From Venturia oleaginea (Eukaryota > Ascomycota > Dothideomycetes > Venturiales > Venturiaceae), in contig JABMLP010000015.1 in the NCBI GenBank assembly GCA_013176395.1, positions 1,178,001 through 1,242,000 of the forward strand: a DNA stretch of 64,000 bases. The letters are read 5' to 3'. Numbering within the stretch: the first letter of the stretch is position 1; every line of letters begins with the position of its first letter. Positions 44,461 through 56,036 of this stretch are shown in pieces. Below the pieces are notes generated by a model. The model was given only the letters and a program-made list of their open reading frames with translations. It had not been told where the DNA came from and searched no databases. The translations under genes and the position numbers were made by a program.

Positions 44461-45759
44461 TTATCGCCTGCGTTCTCTGTCAAACCTTTCCCTATGATGG
44501 GAGCGTGGCTCGTCGCGCGACTTTGTATCTCGTCGAGGTTTGTCCTCGTATCTAGACCTGTGCCTGCTTTCAGGAGAGGAGCTTCGATCACGATACCTGC
44601 GTTCATTATCCCTTCTCTTTCTCTCGCAGCGCTCGTCCTCACTATCGTCGTCCTTGCGTCGCTGGCGGCTACCTATAGAGGCACTTCTCTCTCGACGAGA
44701 AGACTTATATTTCCTCTCATCGCGATCTCTTGTGCGGTCATGGCCTTGATCTCTATCTCTTCGTTTCACCTTATCGCGATCGTCACGAGAATGGTCATCG
44801 TACTCGTCTCGCCGTGATGATTTTGAAGAGCGGTACTCGAGACGTCGCTCCGTCTTCGTATTATCTTCCACCATGACGAAAGCCTGCTCCTCTTGCTCCT
44901 TCAGCTTTGCCTTCAACCCTTCTTCTGTAACCAACTCTCCAGTCTTCTTGTTCTTGAGAACAACCGGAGCATAAGCTTTATTGATAGCCCGTTCATGCTT
45001 GTTTGCGTGTTTGCCCCATTCACCCAGCTCAATGCCCAAAGCCTTTGCAGGCTTTGCTCCGACGCCGAGTAAATCAGCGCGTCGCTCAATGACACGTTGA
45101 ACGACTGGCTTTTGGCCTCGTTTCTTGCCGATAGCTTCGCCGTCCTTCCAGCCCATCCCTCGAAGCATGGCAGCACCAAATTCTTCAATCGGGACTGCAT
45201 CGTAATCAGCTTCCGTGGGAACATCTGGCGCCTCATCGTAGTCCCGCTCGAATGTTTCTTGATCGGTGAGAGCGGGAATGATGGCAGTTGAAGTTGGGCC
45301 CTTGCCCAGCAGAGAATCCAATGCCTCCTCTTCTACCGTTCTCTTTTTGAACCCGAGCTGCGCAGTGGGAGGCTCATTCTTTGGGGTGACCTCCACACCC
45401 TCTGCAGACTTGGTGCCAACATTCAGACCGAATTGTAATGGCGCCGCCTTTGCTTTCGCTTCTGCGACGGCAGCTTCTGTGTCCTGGGTTGGAAGGCCGC
45501 TTCGTTGTCGTTTCTTGCTATGTTCTGATACTGGAATGACAAGAAGCTTTTTCGGCGCGACTTTCTTGTCGGTGTGTACTGCTCCGCCAGCGGACAGGTC
45601 GAAATGAGTGACTTCTTCATGTTTTCCTTCCGCTTCGTCTTCGTTGTCGGAGTCGTGGAGGGCAGAGTGGGGCCTTTTGGTGCCGTTTGATGGCTTTGGT
45701 AGGCTTTGCGTATTCTTCTTTGTTCCAAGGCTTAATGTGATCTTTTTCGATTCTGCCAT
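44461..45759 (-). CDS. SPP2: Pre-mRNA-splicing factor Spp2-like G-patch protein
   Basis: A single exon encodes 432 residues, starting MAESKKITLSLG. A G-patch begins near residue 195: EEFGAAMLRGMGWKDGEAIG, then KKRGQKPVV. A KOW-like segment follows (LGIELGEWGKHANKHERAIN). This is the layout of fungal Spp2 and animal GPKOW, which activate the DEAH helicase Prp2 in the spliceosome. The last 130 residues are rich in Arg, Asp, Ser and Glu (RRDRDQGHDRTRDRDERK), as in RS-type splicing proteins. No introns are seen. The symbol follows yeast SPP2. Confidence 0.92.
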   Translation of the reverse strand: MAESKKITLSLGTKKNTQSLPKPSNGTKRPHSALHDSDNEDEAEGKHEEVTHFDLSAGGAVHTDKKVAPKKLLVIPVSEHSKKRQRSGLPTQDTEAAVAEAKAKAAPLQFGLNVGTKSAEGVEVTPKNEPPTAQLGFKKRTVEEEALDSLLGKGPTSTAIIPALTDQETFERDYDEAPDVPTEADYDAVPIEEFGAAMLRGMGWKDGEAIGKKRGQKPVVQRVIERRADLLGVGAKPAKALGIELGEWGKHANKHERAINKAYAPVVLKNKKTGELVTEEGLKAKLKEQEEQAFVMVEDNTKTERRLEYRSSKSSRRDEYDDHSRDDRDKVKRRDRDQGHDRTRDRDERKYKSSRRERSASIGSRQRRKDDDSEDERCERKRRDNERRYRDRSSSPESRHRSRYEDKPRRDTKSRDEPRSHHRERFDRERRR

Positions 45760-47735
45760 GGTGATGGGATAGTGTTTGGTGGAAGTTGACGGGAGGTCGA
45801 ACTCATCCTCCCAAATAAAGTGCTTAGCCAGGCAACATCAACCCAATTGTTGAAACTTCACAGGCAGCAATTCCACATTCAGCATACATAAAAACCGTGA
45901 CTGTACATAAATTCATATTGGTATCAAAAGACTATCGAAAATTTTCTCTCCCCAATATCACATGAAAACGACCAAGATTATCTCTCTGGTGACATCGCAC
46001 TGCACTTTATGATGATCATGAGTATGCCCATGAGTCAAGCAACCTTTGGTCGACGGACCAAGCTTAGCTCCTAATTGATCCATGCGGGTGTCGAATTCCA
46101 TTCGATCTTGTACCACAGTACACAAACAGCAGGACTAAATTGTCGGACCGATTTGAGAGCCGTTTTTCCAGATGGACAGGCGACCAAAACACGATCAGCA
46201 TCTAGCAGTGAGAAAACAAGTCCGCCTGACAGTAACGCGCTATTCGACATGAGAATCTTCTTCAAGAGTCAAAACAATGAAGGGTTTAACCGTACCTCAG
46301 ATCTTGGACCGTCGTCTTAGACGGCAATGACGGACGCACAATCCCGCTGCACCACAGAAGAGATGGTTTCACAAATGAGACACCACGAGCTCGAGAAGTT
46401 CTTCCAGAGGCCTTCCCTTCGGAAAAAGGTGCGATAGAAGATGCGAGTCAGCGTGATGATCTTGAGCCACACCTTGTGAAGAGTTGCCAGGTGCTTGCTT
46501 GTTCTGTTACGAAAAGCACTCCCGTTCACGATTCGATGATTGACCCCGGTAACAGGAGATTTGAACATGTCCGATTCAGTTGAATGCGACTCTGGTTCGT
46601 TGTGCCCAGTCAGCCTGAATTGCCCTCGACACCTGCAGTGATTCAAATGACAGATGCGTATGTGCTGTGATGATCATCTATCGTGCTTCCAGTTGGTTAC
46701 CGTCTTACGCAACGCATGGTGAGCGTCTAAGGCCATGAATATCTCTGTACTTAGGCACATGTTGTGTCTCGGAGGCTCTGCGTCGCTACGAGTGCGCTCG
46801 GCGGGATTCTGACGGACTTGACGGTTTTTCATCCACTGAACCATCTATTTCCGGATGGCATGGTGATCTCCCGACGCCAGAATCTCAGGAGGTGAAGAGC
46901 AGTGGAGTATCGAATCTCGTCTCTCCCTGCAGCTCTACCAACCTCCTATCTCGGTGCTATCGCGCGCCTTTTAAAATATGCAGCTATACCAAGCCACGAC
47001 ATAGACTGCGAGCCAGCATGCTCAGCGAGTGGGAGACAGGCAGTGCCATCTTCATCGGAGGTGAGGGGAGGGGGCCCCCCAAATCAGGCTCGAGAGAGCA
47101 GGCAAGGCAATGTTTCATCGGCAAGGGGTAGCGTCCAACCACCACGACTATTTTCTCCAACCGCACACTGTGACGGACGGCCCGTCGACGGACTTGACCC
47201 ACGAAAAGGAATCTTGCCTGGCGCTGCCCCTGGCGTAGCTAGATGCATACAGGGGCGGATCTTCCTTAATTTCGTGCCCAGAATTCCCTGATTGGCCAGA
47301 TGGCCGTCACCGTTGCTAAGAGTACGGATTCCTGAAATGAGAAGACAAGCCAACGGGAAAAGGAAGCCGCCAAAGTCATGGCTCTGCGAGTATTTCGTGA
47401 AACTGGGCCAGCCGCCGCCAGGTATGGACCCATACAAAGGCACATCCCTCCGCTTGGGTAACCAAATCTCCTTCCTCACTATTCACTCTCATTCTCACGT
47501 CACTCAGACCGGGTCTGCCATTCATTTTCGCATCACGATCATTGATTGCTATTGTCATTCATTTTCAGAACAATCATATTCACTCATTCAGGAGTGAAGT
47601 CGACTTCACAAACAACATCGCACGATATTACTCACAGAACAACTACGTAAAAGAGATTTCAAGCTCTTCTCTCGCGACACATCTACAACTCTCAAACACC
47701 GATATCCACTGTTCGTCAAGAAAACCTCTATCAAA
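45760..47735. other. Intergenic, 2 kb
   Basis: This is a long gap between the divergent Spp2 and LPMO-like genes. It includes a GC palindrome (GGGGGCCCCCC near 47069-47079) and several short overlapping frames, none with a domain. The last 200 bp is CA/TC-rich 5' leader-like sequence before the LPMO-like start. No RNA gene is recognised. Confidence 0.45.
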
Positions 47736-48965
47736 ATGAAGAACATCATCGCTGCCACAGCGGCCATCGTTTCTGCCGTCTCCGCCCACTCCTGGATTGA
47801 GTGTACCAACCATGAAAACACTGAGATGCTTGCGTGGATGAAGGGGAACTCTACTTTGACGCCGCCCGTCATTGTCGATCCTGCGTAAGTTGTGCTCGTG
47901 GTGTGGAGGAAGACCGAAGCTAACAGATCAAAAGCATGCCATGGTACGCCGAATATTGCAAAGGCTGGCCAAGAAATAAAGCCAACCCAGGAAACTGGAT
48001 CGATGAGTCTACCAACTACGTCTGGAACCTTGTCGCTGAAGGTTTCAACATGGGCGCCGAAAAGCCTTCCGACACACACGCCTGCCCAGCAAACCAGCGC
48101 TCACCAACTTACCAAACTGGCGCACCAATGACCACAGCAGCACCAGGTGACACGATCCGTCTGCGATATGGAGGCAACGGTCACGCTCGTGGATACAATG
48201 CTGGAGGCGCAGAGGGTCCAGGAAATGTAACTGTCTACTGGAAGGGCTCCCCAGAGAAAGAGATCACCGACGTTTCCGAGTTCACTTCAGCCAACGCGCT
48301 TCAAGTCCAAGGCTTCTCCGATGAGTCCTTCGCATACCCAGCCGACACTTCAATCACTTCGCCTGAGGACGGTCTCGTTGACAAGGGCAACTGGATGTCA
48401 CTCAAACTGTGAGTGATGTGGGTGACATTATAGAATTTCTCCACTAACGTTTCTCAGTCCAAAGAACATGGCTCCTGGTCGCCACATGATGGTCTGGGTT
48501 TGGGCGCACAGTGGTGCAAACCAATGGTCCACTTGCTTTGATGTCATGGTCACTGGTTCCTCCTCCAATTCGGGTTCTCCTGCAGCCTCATCTGCAGCTT
48601 CATCTGCAGCCTCAACTGCAGCATATAGCGCACCAGCCTACAGCGCGCCAGCATACAGTGCACCAGCTGTTTCTTCCACCCAGTCTGCCGCTTCCTCGAA
48701 GGTTGCTGCTTCCTCGCAGGCAGCTGCTGTTGTTGTACCTGCGCCAGTACAAAACGATGCCCTGCCAGTCAGCAACGTTGCACCAGCTTCATCGTCAATC
48801 GCATCCCCAACACCCGCCGCACCATTCGTACCAGTAATCCCTGGCGCTGCCGTCACCGTCACTGCATGGGACACCGTGTGGCAGACCGACTACGTTGTCG
48901 AGACCGCTGTACCAGCATACAAGGGGCGAAGCCACAGGCACAAGCGACACGCACGTCAATTTTAG
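47736..48965 (+). CDS. Secreted LPMO-like protein with Ser/Ala-rich tail
   Basis: Three exons (47736-47884, 47935-48408, 48458-48965) with 50- and 49-bp introns give 376 residues. The signal peptide is MKNIIAATAAIVSAVSA. Cleavage before His18 would give a mature N-terminus HSWIECTN. A second histidine lies in GGNGHARGY, and WVWAHSGANQWSTCFDVMV ends the core with a conserved aromatic. This set (N-terminal His, internal His, aromatic) fits the copper histidine brace of lytic polysaccharide monooxygenases. The family number cannot be given. After the core a linker of AYSAP repeats and Ser/Ala runs leads to VTVTAWDTVWQTDYVVETA and a basic end (SHRHKRHARQF). Copper binding is inferred. Confidence 0.65.
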
Positions 48966-50134
48966 ATCATAAGCAGCTGGTCCGCTTAGATATTCATACG
49001 GCGCGGCGCATGGGATAGAATATTGGGTTGTGAGATAGTTGGGATGGGTAGATACACATTTGCATTGGGAGGCAGCCTTGGAGGATTAGGATTTCACTTC
49101 ATGAACATATATTTTCTGTGGTTACATCGAATTCAAAAAGGAAGTTGTTGGGCGCTTTTCATCGTTTGCATAGCCCTGGCGTTTTTTGAAAGCGTTGAAT
49201 TTGATTGCTTCGTTTACTGATCACCCTTTCCATTGCCCTTCATATTTACTTTCACTTCGACTCTCCCTTACCTACCTTGTTTCTCTTCTCCAACAAGCAT
49301 CAAAGGTTTCGACGTTCCAATCGAAACATGGCGTTGATCCTCGCCTACAACGCTAGCGCGCAATGACCATGCAATATCAATCTATCGTCCCGTCGATAGC
49401 CTCCAAGCCACCCTTCCCACATACCAACGCCACACGGACGGGAAGGAGAGGGAAATAAGAACTAGAGCAAACGTCACTGCTAGTATAGTTTCGAGGACTA
49501 CCCGAAATTTCCATCGATATTAATCTAGAGTTGAGTAACTCCAAGTTCAATGGTACCTTCAGGGTCGAGATAGTCAAGAGAGCACGGAATTGAAGACATC
49601 GCGGGCGGGTACATTCCAAGACGTTGGGAAGATGTTGGGAATGAAGATCTATATTTGTGGATGTTAGGGATGGATGGAATGGGGAGGTCACAGTGAGGGA
49701 TGAAAGGAGTATGAGTGATCATGTTGCACGAGACAATAAACTGAATACATTGAATGCTTGGGACAAGGTTGATGGTAATCTGTCATTGGTGTCAATTCAT
49801 TCCCTTCTTCCTCTGTGAAAAACTAGTATTTGGAGCGGTTTTCGAGACGACAGGAAAGGCAGTTGATGAGCAGATCGAATTGATCGTTGCTTACATTTTT
49901 CAGTGCGATGATTCGATACAGCAGCTTGTGGGAAAACGCTCACGTCAAGGGAACAGGCTTTTACGAATGCGCTGCGCTCAGATTCAACTTGATCCCGAGC
50001 TTCGCAATCTCCATTTCCCGAGAGCATAGTTTCCGATGCCCAGAATCCAAAAACCAACGCCATGCTATGCGATGAAGTGCTAATCAAACAGGTATGTGTA
50101 ATGGTGCATCAATGGACAATAAAGGGTTTGTGTC
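48966..50134. other. Intergenic, convergent gene ends
   Basis: The 3' flanks of the LPMO-like gene and the lipase gene meet here. Several short frames exist (for example 49023-49220, 49754-50029), none with domain or splice support. No repeat is seen. Confidence 0.5.
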
Positions 50135-51275
50135 TCATTCTTTCCCGCCGTGTCCAATCCAATGGCCGATATCAAGAGGCATGCACAGTCCCAGCCTCCA
50201 AAAGTAGTCGCGATGGGCGAAGAATAGCTGCCAGAGCTTGAATCGAGTTGGCACGCCCCAGAAACTGCCCTCAAGTTCTGGTCCCGTGAGACATTCCGGG
50301 TCTTCACTGCCAGTGCAGTGTTGGACATCCTTAATGCTGGTAGGTAAGTTTGGTTTTGATATGAAGATTTCACCACCATGAGGAACATAGCCCCACTCCT
50401 CGAGGGGCAGTAGTGGCACTGGGTCGTCGACGTGAGTGACACGTCGGAATCTTTGTTCATCTTGGGTCGCAGCGGTCGTGCTGATGTTGGCGAGGCCAAA
50501 CCGAACATCGACATAATCGGCTAGGGCTTGGTTCCCCAGTCGTGGTTCTCCAAACGTCGTAATGGTTGGGTTTAACCCACGTGCAAGCATCTCTAGACCA
50601 GCAAATGCAGCCACAGCACCACCTAGCGAGTGGCCTACCAGTGTGACCTTGTAGGTAGGGTATTTCTTCAAGGCTAGCAGTACATAAGGGAGGATTTCGT
50701 TCCGCGTATGTCTCCAAGACGTGTAGAAGCCTGTATGGACTGTGCAGTTCGTACATTTTGGCTCATCTTTATCGCCGTCGCCTCCTTCGTCCCCAGGGTA
50801 TGGTACATATTCTTGTGGCACCGTGGATAAATCGGCGATAGTGTTTGTCATGGAGTATGTACCCCGGAAGGCGATAATAATTCGTGGAGCGGCGGGAGGA
50901 TGGGAGAGTGCGATGAACCCGCACGAGTCGGATAGGAGAGGGCCGGTATTCCATGTCTAGATAGCAGTCAGTGTATGCCACAAAGGGTCAAAGGTTAGGC
51001 TGCCTTACAGTGACCAGCTCAAAGCTCTCAAAATCACCACACCGGCTAGGACATTCGAACGGCTTCTCGATTCCTAGACCAAATCCTCCAACACAATAGG
51101 CGATATCTACTATCCGTGATAACTCTTCCAGGTCGGCGAATAGCGCTGGGGAAACGGATCGATTAGTTGTGGCATGTTGTTGAACCAACGGGAACTGGGC
51201 GGGCGTGGTTGCGCATGCGGCAGCGGTGAACAAGCATGAGCATGCTCCGAGGGTTGCAATCCAGTTTAGGGGCAT
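50135..51275 (-). CDS. Secreted class 3 lipase
   Basis: Two exons (51009-51275, 50135-50956) and a 52-bp intron give 362 residues. The signal peptide is MPLNWIATLGACSCLFTAAACA. The alpha/beta-hydrolase nucleophile elbow is VTLVGHSLGGAVAAFAG. A conserved active-site flap appears earlier in RIIIAFRGTYSMTN. Aspartate and histidine candidates follow in THVDDPVPLLP and YVPHGGEIF. Cysteines in PFECPSRCGDFE and KCTNC suggest disulfides. It belongs to the fungal triacylglycerol-lipase family (lipase 3), which hydrolyses lipids or ester-linked cell-wall groups outside the cell. The start codon begins the signal peptide. Confidence 0.92.
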
Positions 51276-51779
51276 TGTGGCAGGACGTTGTCGTTACATG
51301 TTATGATTTCTACTGAGGGAGAGGGTGAGGGTGAGAAGGAGGGTGAGGAGGAGGAGGAGGAGGAGGATCTCAGTGTAGGCTCAATCGATCGGGTGATGAT
51401 TTCACGATAGTGAACATGGCATTCGATTTTTTGTATGACTGCGTGCATCCACGTTTAAGCCTTTTTCGGCCACCCTTCACCAATAAGGCTTCAGAGCCTT
51501 GTCCCATACCAGCCCCACTCTGTACTTTCGTGAGTAAGCGAGCACTACGTCATTGCTTCATGAAAGTGGCAGCTTCAGCAACATCCATCTTGCTTTGGGC
51601 GTCGTAATCATTCTGTTCTCCACTGCTCTCCTGATTTTGGGCACCTCCGTCTCTGTCTCACAGTATTCATCAATGCTTCTCAATCACTTCACAAACTAAT
51701 CTCGGCCCTTTTCCAAACGTCCAATCTCTAACAACTCTCCGAAACCCTCCGGACCGGCCACACACAATAACCCCCCAGT
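51276..51779. other. Intergenic, divergent promoter region
   Basis: The lipase and the membrane-protein gene start here in opposite directions. A GGT/GAG-rich tract of about 50 bp lies at about 51313-51366. No gene is supported. Confidence 0.5.
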
Positions 51780-52914
51780 ATGCCAGTTCTGTTCAAGACG
51801 AAGAGCCAGAAGGAGAGAGATGAGCAGAAGAAAGCCGAGGAGCTGAAAAAGAAGGAAGAGCAGAAGAAGAATGAACTTGCGAACCCATCGTCACGATTCG
51901 CCCCAACTCAGGTCGTCTACGCTGATTTGTCCTTTGAACACCCACCGCCTCTCAATTACACCCTTCGAACGAGAAAGAAGAGCTTATGGATATTTTGGGG
52001 ACTAATAGTCCTCGACTGCATTTGCACGCCGTTGATACTGTATTTTGCTCTGTGGTATTGCACGAGCCTGTCGCACAATGCTGTCTTCAGTATCAGCACG
52101 GCAGCACTCGGTAGTGTCTCCATCTTCGAGTACTTCATACGATTCCACAGACTGTGGAAGAAAGGCTCTACATGTCGTGTGATTGGAGCTCGTCGCTATT
52201 ATGTAGGTATTGGCGTGCATGGCATGGTAGACGAACACTAACAGATCGCCAGCTCGATTTCTTCCATTGGAATCTTTCGATAGGATGGATAGCCATCATG
52301 CTAGAACTGATTATGTATGTGGAAACTGGAATCATCTCCACTGATCGAATCTAACACAAACGACAGCGGAACCATCCCTGATGAGCCACCAATTCGAGTG
52401 CTTGCCATGCCGGCAGCCAGTATGCTGTTCGCTGTTGGGATTCAGATGTTGCTCATCGATGTACTGCGCTACATGAACGTCCGCGCACCTTTCAGAATCT
52501 CGTCCCTGCCGAGAGGAACACCACTTCGACCAGGAATTTACTCTGTCATCGAGGATGTCATTGCTGTGGATGGCTCAGGGGGGACTGAATTTCGTCAACG
52601 GTTGAATCTGAGATATATGGCATCCCATGTCTTCCGCCAGATGCTGCATCGCTTGACGCTGTTCTGGGCTGTGGGAGCACTTGTTGCGGCCTCTGCCACG
52701 ACGGCTATCATCTTCACTTGCAGCAGGAATGTTGCTTACGTGGTATGTTTTGGCATTCGGCATGTACTGTTGACTATACTTACATTTTGAATAGATCGGT
52801 TGGACGCTTCCTTTTGCTTGGGGAGCAGTATGGGCGTGGCTAACCATCATATACGTACAGAAGCAATTGAAGGTCGAGGAGAAGGTTTGGCGCGAGGAGC
52901 GAGCGAAAGTTTGA
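51780..52914 (+). CDS. Fungal integral membrane protein, unknown function
   Basis: Four exons (51780-52202, 52253-52314, 52367-52742, 52795-52914) and introns of 50, 52 and 52 bp give 326 residues. The N-terminus is highly charged and coiled (KSQKERDEQKKAEELKKK). Hydrophobic segments follow: LWIFWGLIVLDCICTPLILY, FFHWNLSIGWIAIML, ASMLFAVGIQMLLIDVL, LTLFWAVGALVAASATTAII and LPFAWGAVWAWLTIIYV. These indicate at least five membrane passes. The C-terminus is basic and helical (KVEEKVWREERAKV). I do not recognise the family. The open frame across all splice joins makes the gene likely real. Confidence 0.78.
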
Positions 52915-53415
52915 GCGCTAGTAAGCTCGTTTTATGAACTGGGCTTGGGATGACGGCGTTTTGTAGGTCATACTGGAGTTGCAGGTGCGTTCGATACCAA
53001 TATCACGAATTTGCATTTGCAGAGGTTGGATTAGACATTTTATACACTGCTATACAACGAACGCAGATAGTAATGATAAGTTTTACACTATTCAATCCTG
53101 TACTGTCCATCATTTTCTTACAACCAAAAAAACCCTAAAAAACCGCATGTGCTGATATTCTCACTAGGCAAAAGAGAAGGGAGAGAAGAATTGTGCAGTT
53201 ACTTTCCCATAAGCAATGTGAACGTGGAGTAGAAAGCCCTGATTCTTCACGCGGAGATTTCTTGATCAACATAAACACATCGATCCAGATTCTTTAGCTG
53301 TCCATCGAGTACGAAAGATAGATGTTGGGCGACCGAATCGTGGATTTGGGAGAGAGTAAATACTTAGCCCAACTGGCGGAGAGGAAGGTGGCGGGTTGCG
53401 ATGGGGCGATCGTGT
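52915..53415. other. Intergenic, convergent gene ends
   Basis: This 501-bp stretch lies between the 3' ends of the membrane-protein gene and the minus-strand F-box-like gene. No gene or repeat is supported. Confidence 0.5.
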
Positions 53416-54045
53416 TCACTGAGAGCCGTTGACCTCTAGCGATTTCAGAAACGCCTTCTTCTTTGCGATTCGCCATTTCGAGGCGTTCCATGAGATTCGA
53501 ATCTGATCGCCAAAGCTCTCCACGCCGAGTGCCTGTACTTTGTCGCGAGTGAGGTTGGCGAGAGCAGTCTCGGTGGTGATGTCATGTTCTATCCCCTCGT
53601 TAGCTTATCGAACATCTTTTTCAAGAGAAACAATGAGGAGCAAAGGCGCAGAATTACCAATGAAGAGATCAATGTACCCGTAACAATCAGCAGGGTATAG
53701 AAGCTTCCCAACAATGAACGACTTTTTTACTGTCTCCTCGATTTCTTCTACCAGTGGTTTGAGCAGGAATGGGAGGTCTGAGGCCATGGCCTCGTAAGCT
53801 TGTACTAGAGTTGTGGCCCAGTTATGGATGTTTGGCGCTGATGTCGGAAGAGGCGTGTTGAAGGCGTCTAGGGAAGGAATGGCGCCCGTAGGTTCGGCGC
53901 GGTAGTGGAATAGGTAATTAATATGCAGGAGATCACGATTGAGCGCAAGGTCTTTCTGAAGCAGGTCGGGAAAAGTGTATCCCAGAATTTGTTGGCGAAT
54001 TTCGAGGGGAAGCGGGAAGAAGTCGGCGGGTGCTCGTTTTGTCAT
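53416..54045 (-). CDS. Small F-box-like protein
   Basis: Two exons (53658-54045, 53416-53588) with a 69-bp intron give 186 residues. The N-terminus reads PADFFPLPLEIRQQILGYTF, the PLEIRxxI pattern of fungal F-box-like proteins. The rest is mostly helical and charged and ends KKKAFLKSLEVNGSQ. The intron was placed because it joins YIDLFIE to HDITTETALANLTRDK in frame. The second exon continues with DKVQALGVESFGDQIRI. No partner or role can be given. Confidence 0.7.
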
Positions 54046-54750
54046 ATCGAGTCGAGTCCTAGTGAATTATTAGGATTAATTGGTTTGAATGCGGTGGTAT
54101 GCTTCGATTGAGGCCTGTAAAGAACAGTGTATGTCAGAATCGGAGACGGTGATTTTATATAGACGTTCACTGTTCCTCAGTGTTGATGTCTGTATGAACT
54201 TCTGCTGTCTTCCGGTGTGATTTCGAATTGTCGAAATGAGCTGTTATGTACAGAATTGAACACAGCTTCACCAACACTCGGGTAATACCTAAAAGTGCAA
54301 AGGCCCTTTAATCATTTCACATACACCTCCTATTGCCGCAACCTATTAACCATTCCACCAAGTATTTCAACGACCAACACTTACCTCTATCACCAACGCT
54401 CAAATCAAAAGTAAGTACTATGAGATCGAGCTCGTACAGGGTTGACAAAGGGGTTGATGGGATTGAATAGACATAGAGTTCCATCTTCCTGCCATAAGGG
54501 CAGTTCAATCAGGTTATGTAGGCTATTCTACAGTACAAAAGACAAGATATGGATGCTTGCAGGGAGGAATGCAGAAGCGCTTTGTCCGTACAATCCACCT
54601 TACACACCTCCACTCTCACAGTATCCTACGCCGGTTAAGCATCTGGCAGCTTCTTATTCTGTTCTTCCTCCAAACCTCCACGCACCGTGTCTAACATTCC
54701 AAGCTCTTTCCTAGTCAAATATAGTCCGTTAACTTAAGTCATCCCCGACA
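54046..54750. other. Intergenic with a donor-like site
   Basis: A strong donor-like AAAAGTAAGT near 54408-54417 may mark a non-coding or first exon of the small membrane-protein gene that follows. No coding region here is supported. Confidence 0.4.
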
Positions 54751-55014
54751 TTGGGTTTCAAGCGCCACCCAGACGGTAAACTCCGCAACGCAATCCAAGC
54801 CAACAAGGACAGCAAAGCAGCCAAGCATCAGGAAGAAGAGATTCGGAAGATCCTAATGGTATGGCTACTCATCTTCGCGACCGTCATGGCCATGGCCGCC
54901 TTCTGCGTCGCAGTCGGTGGAGAAGGCACGCAACTGTGTATCGCAGCCATCTTCTTCGGTCTCTTCGGCTATGTGGTTTGGAAGCAGTGTGGGCAGGCAA
55001 GTGGGAATATGTAG
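54751..55014 (+). CDS. Small two-helix membrane protein, start unresolved
   Basis: An open frame ending at 55014 encodes about 87 residues: a basic N-terminal part (GFKRHPDGKLRNAIQ), a charged stretch, then two hydrophobic segments (VWLLIFATVMAMAAFCVAV and LCIAAIFFGLFGYVVW) and a short tail. There is no ATG at the beginning of the frame in this exon; the first codon of the listed frame is TTG. An upstream exon with the start codon is likely, possibly after the donor-like site near 54410. I do not know its function. Confidence 0.5.
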   Translation: MGFKRHPDGKLRNAIQANKDSKAAKHQEEEIRKILMVWLLIFATVMAMAAFCVAVGGEGTQLCIAAIFFGLFGYVVWKQCGQASGNM

Positions 55015-55581
55015 AAAGTTCAACTCTGTTTGATCTTGCTAGATATACTGATGGTGATATGGTCTAGGGGCGTTCATGGGAGTCCTGCAGGGCGGGAAAG
55101 GACTTTTGCTGGCAATTTTGAGACTTTAACTATTTGGAATTAAATGTATTTCTGATCCTGGCTGTTCGTCTGGAATATCGAGTTGTTTGATTTTCTGGTT
55201 AGACAATGGCGAAGGTTTAGTAGTATGGTCAAGCGTGTCTTCAAGGAAATAATAGTAATGTTCCAAACATATTGTCGACAATGTTTTTCTTCTTCGTTTG
55301 CATGATCATTTGATACATGCAAACGAAGAACGGATTGTGACCTGGAAGTGACATATAACTAGCCGCTGCTACTCTCCTTTGTCTGATCGCAAATCATAGA
55401 ACAAGCGTGGCCATCACTATAGTGTTCCTTGCTTTGGTAGGCTGGCGTCTTTTGTCATATTTCAAGATCATCTAGCAAGTATTAGATGAACCTCTTGTTC
55501 AATGGCATACCAACCTGTCCTCGCAATATGAGAAACTTGCATCGCGCAATCTCAGCGCCAGCCTTGATGCCATCTTTGTAC
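55015..55581. other. Intergenic with hairpin
   Basis: The stretch holds a palindrome ATTGTCGACAAT (55271-55282) and a strong hairpin (55290-55330). No gene is supported. Confidence 0.5.
55290..55330. repeat. Perfect 15-bp inverted repeat (hairpin)
   Basis: TTCTTCGTTTGCATG (55290-55304) is repeated inverted at 55316-55330 with no mismatch, around an 11-nt loop. It lies 276 bp downstream of a small-gene stop codon. No terminal TA or family partner was seen, so it is not assigned to a transposon. Confidence 0.7.
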
Positions 55582-56036
55582 TCACTCGTCAAGGTCCTCG
55601 GCGTCGTTATCACTAGAAGGATTCAACTCTCGATTGCTATCTAGGCTGTTCGATCTTCTTGGGGTTTGCATTCGCTGTCGCGATTGCGAGTCTTCATCGT
55701 CAGGAACGTTCGTCTCCGAAGAATTTTCTTCAGAGAGCTCGTCTTGCGAATCTAAGACCACAGAATTTGAGCGCCTGGGAGGAGGAGGATCGCCAACATT
55801 GTAGTCGTCGCTATCATCCGCTATCTTGGAGGTAGAGACACGTGAATAGATGTTGGGGATGTAGTTTCGCAACGCCAATAACTGGGCTTTCTAAGGTTTG
55901 TTTCAGGGTCCATAAGCAGAACCACGTGCTTCAGGCTTCTCATAAAGTATCCGGATTTTTTACAGAAAACGTAGACTGCATAAGCCGATGATTTTCGATT
56001 CTTGGGCCTCGAGTTGAGGTATTTATATTGATCCAT
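55582..56036 (-). CDS. Hypothetical acidic Ser-rich protein, gene model uncertain
   Basis: Two minus-strand frames may be one gene. The first starts MDQYKYLNSRPKNRK (56036). The second ends at 55582 and contains an acidic, Ser-rich region with two similar copies, PRRSNSVVLDSQDEL and PRRSNSLDSNREL. This internal repetition argues for real coding. Joining them needs an intron of about 45 bp with donor GTGGTT and acceptor CCCAG, which is a weak donor. I do not recognise a family. Confidence 0.35.

Noticed and set aside
47060..47090. GGGGGCCCCCC palindrome as a regulatory site
   Set aside because: GC-only palindromes are common by chance in GC-rich tracts and it lies more than 600 bp from the nearest start codon.
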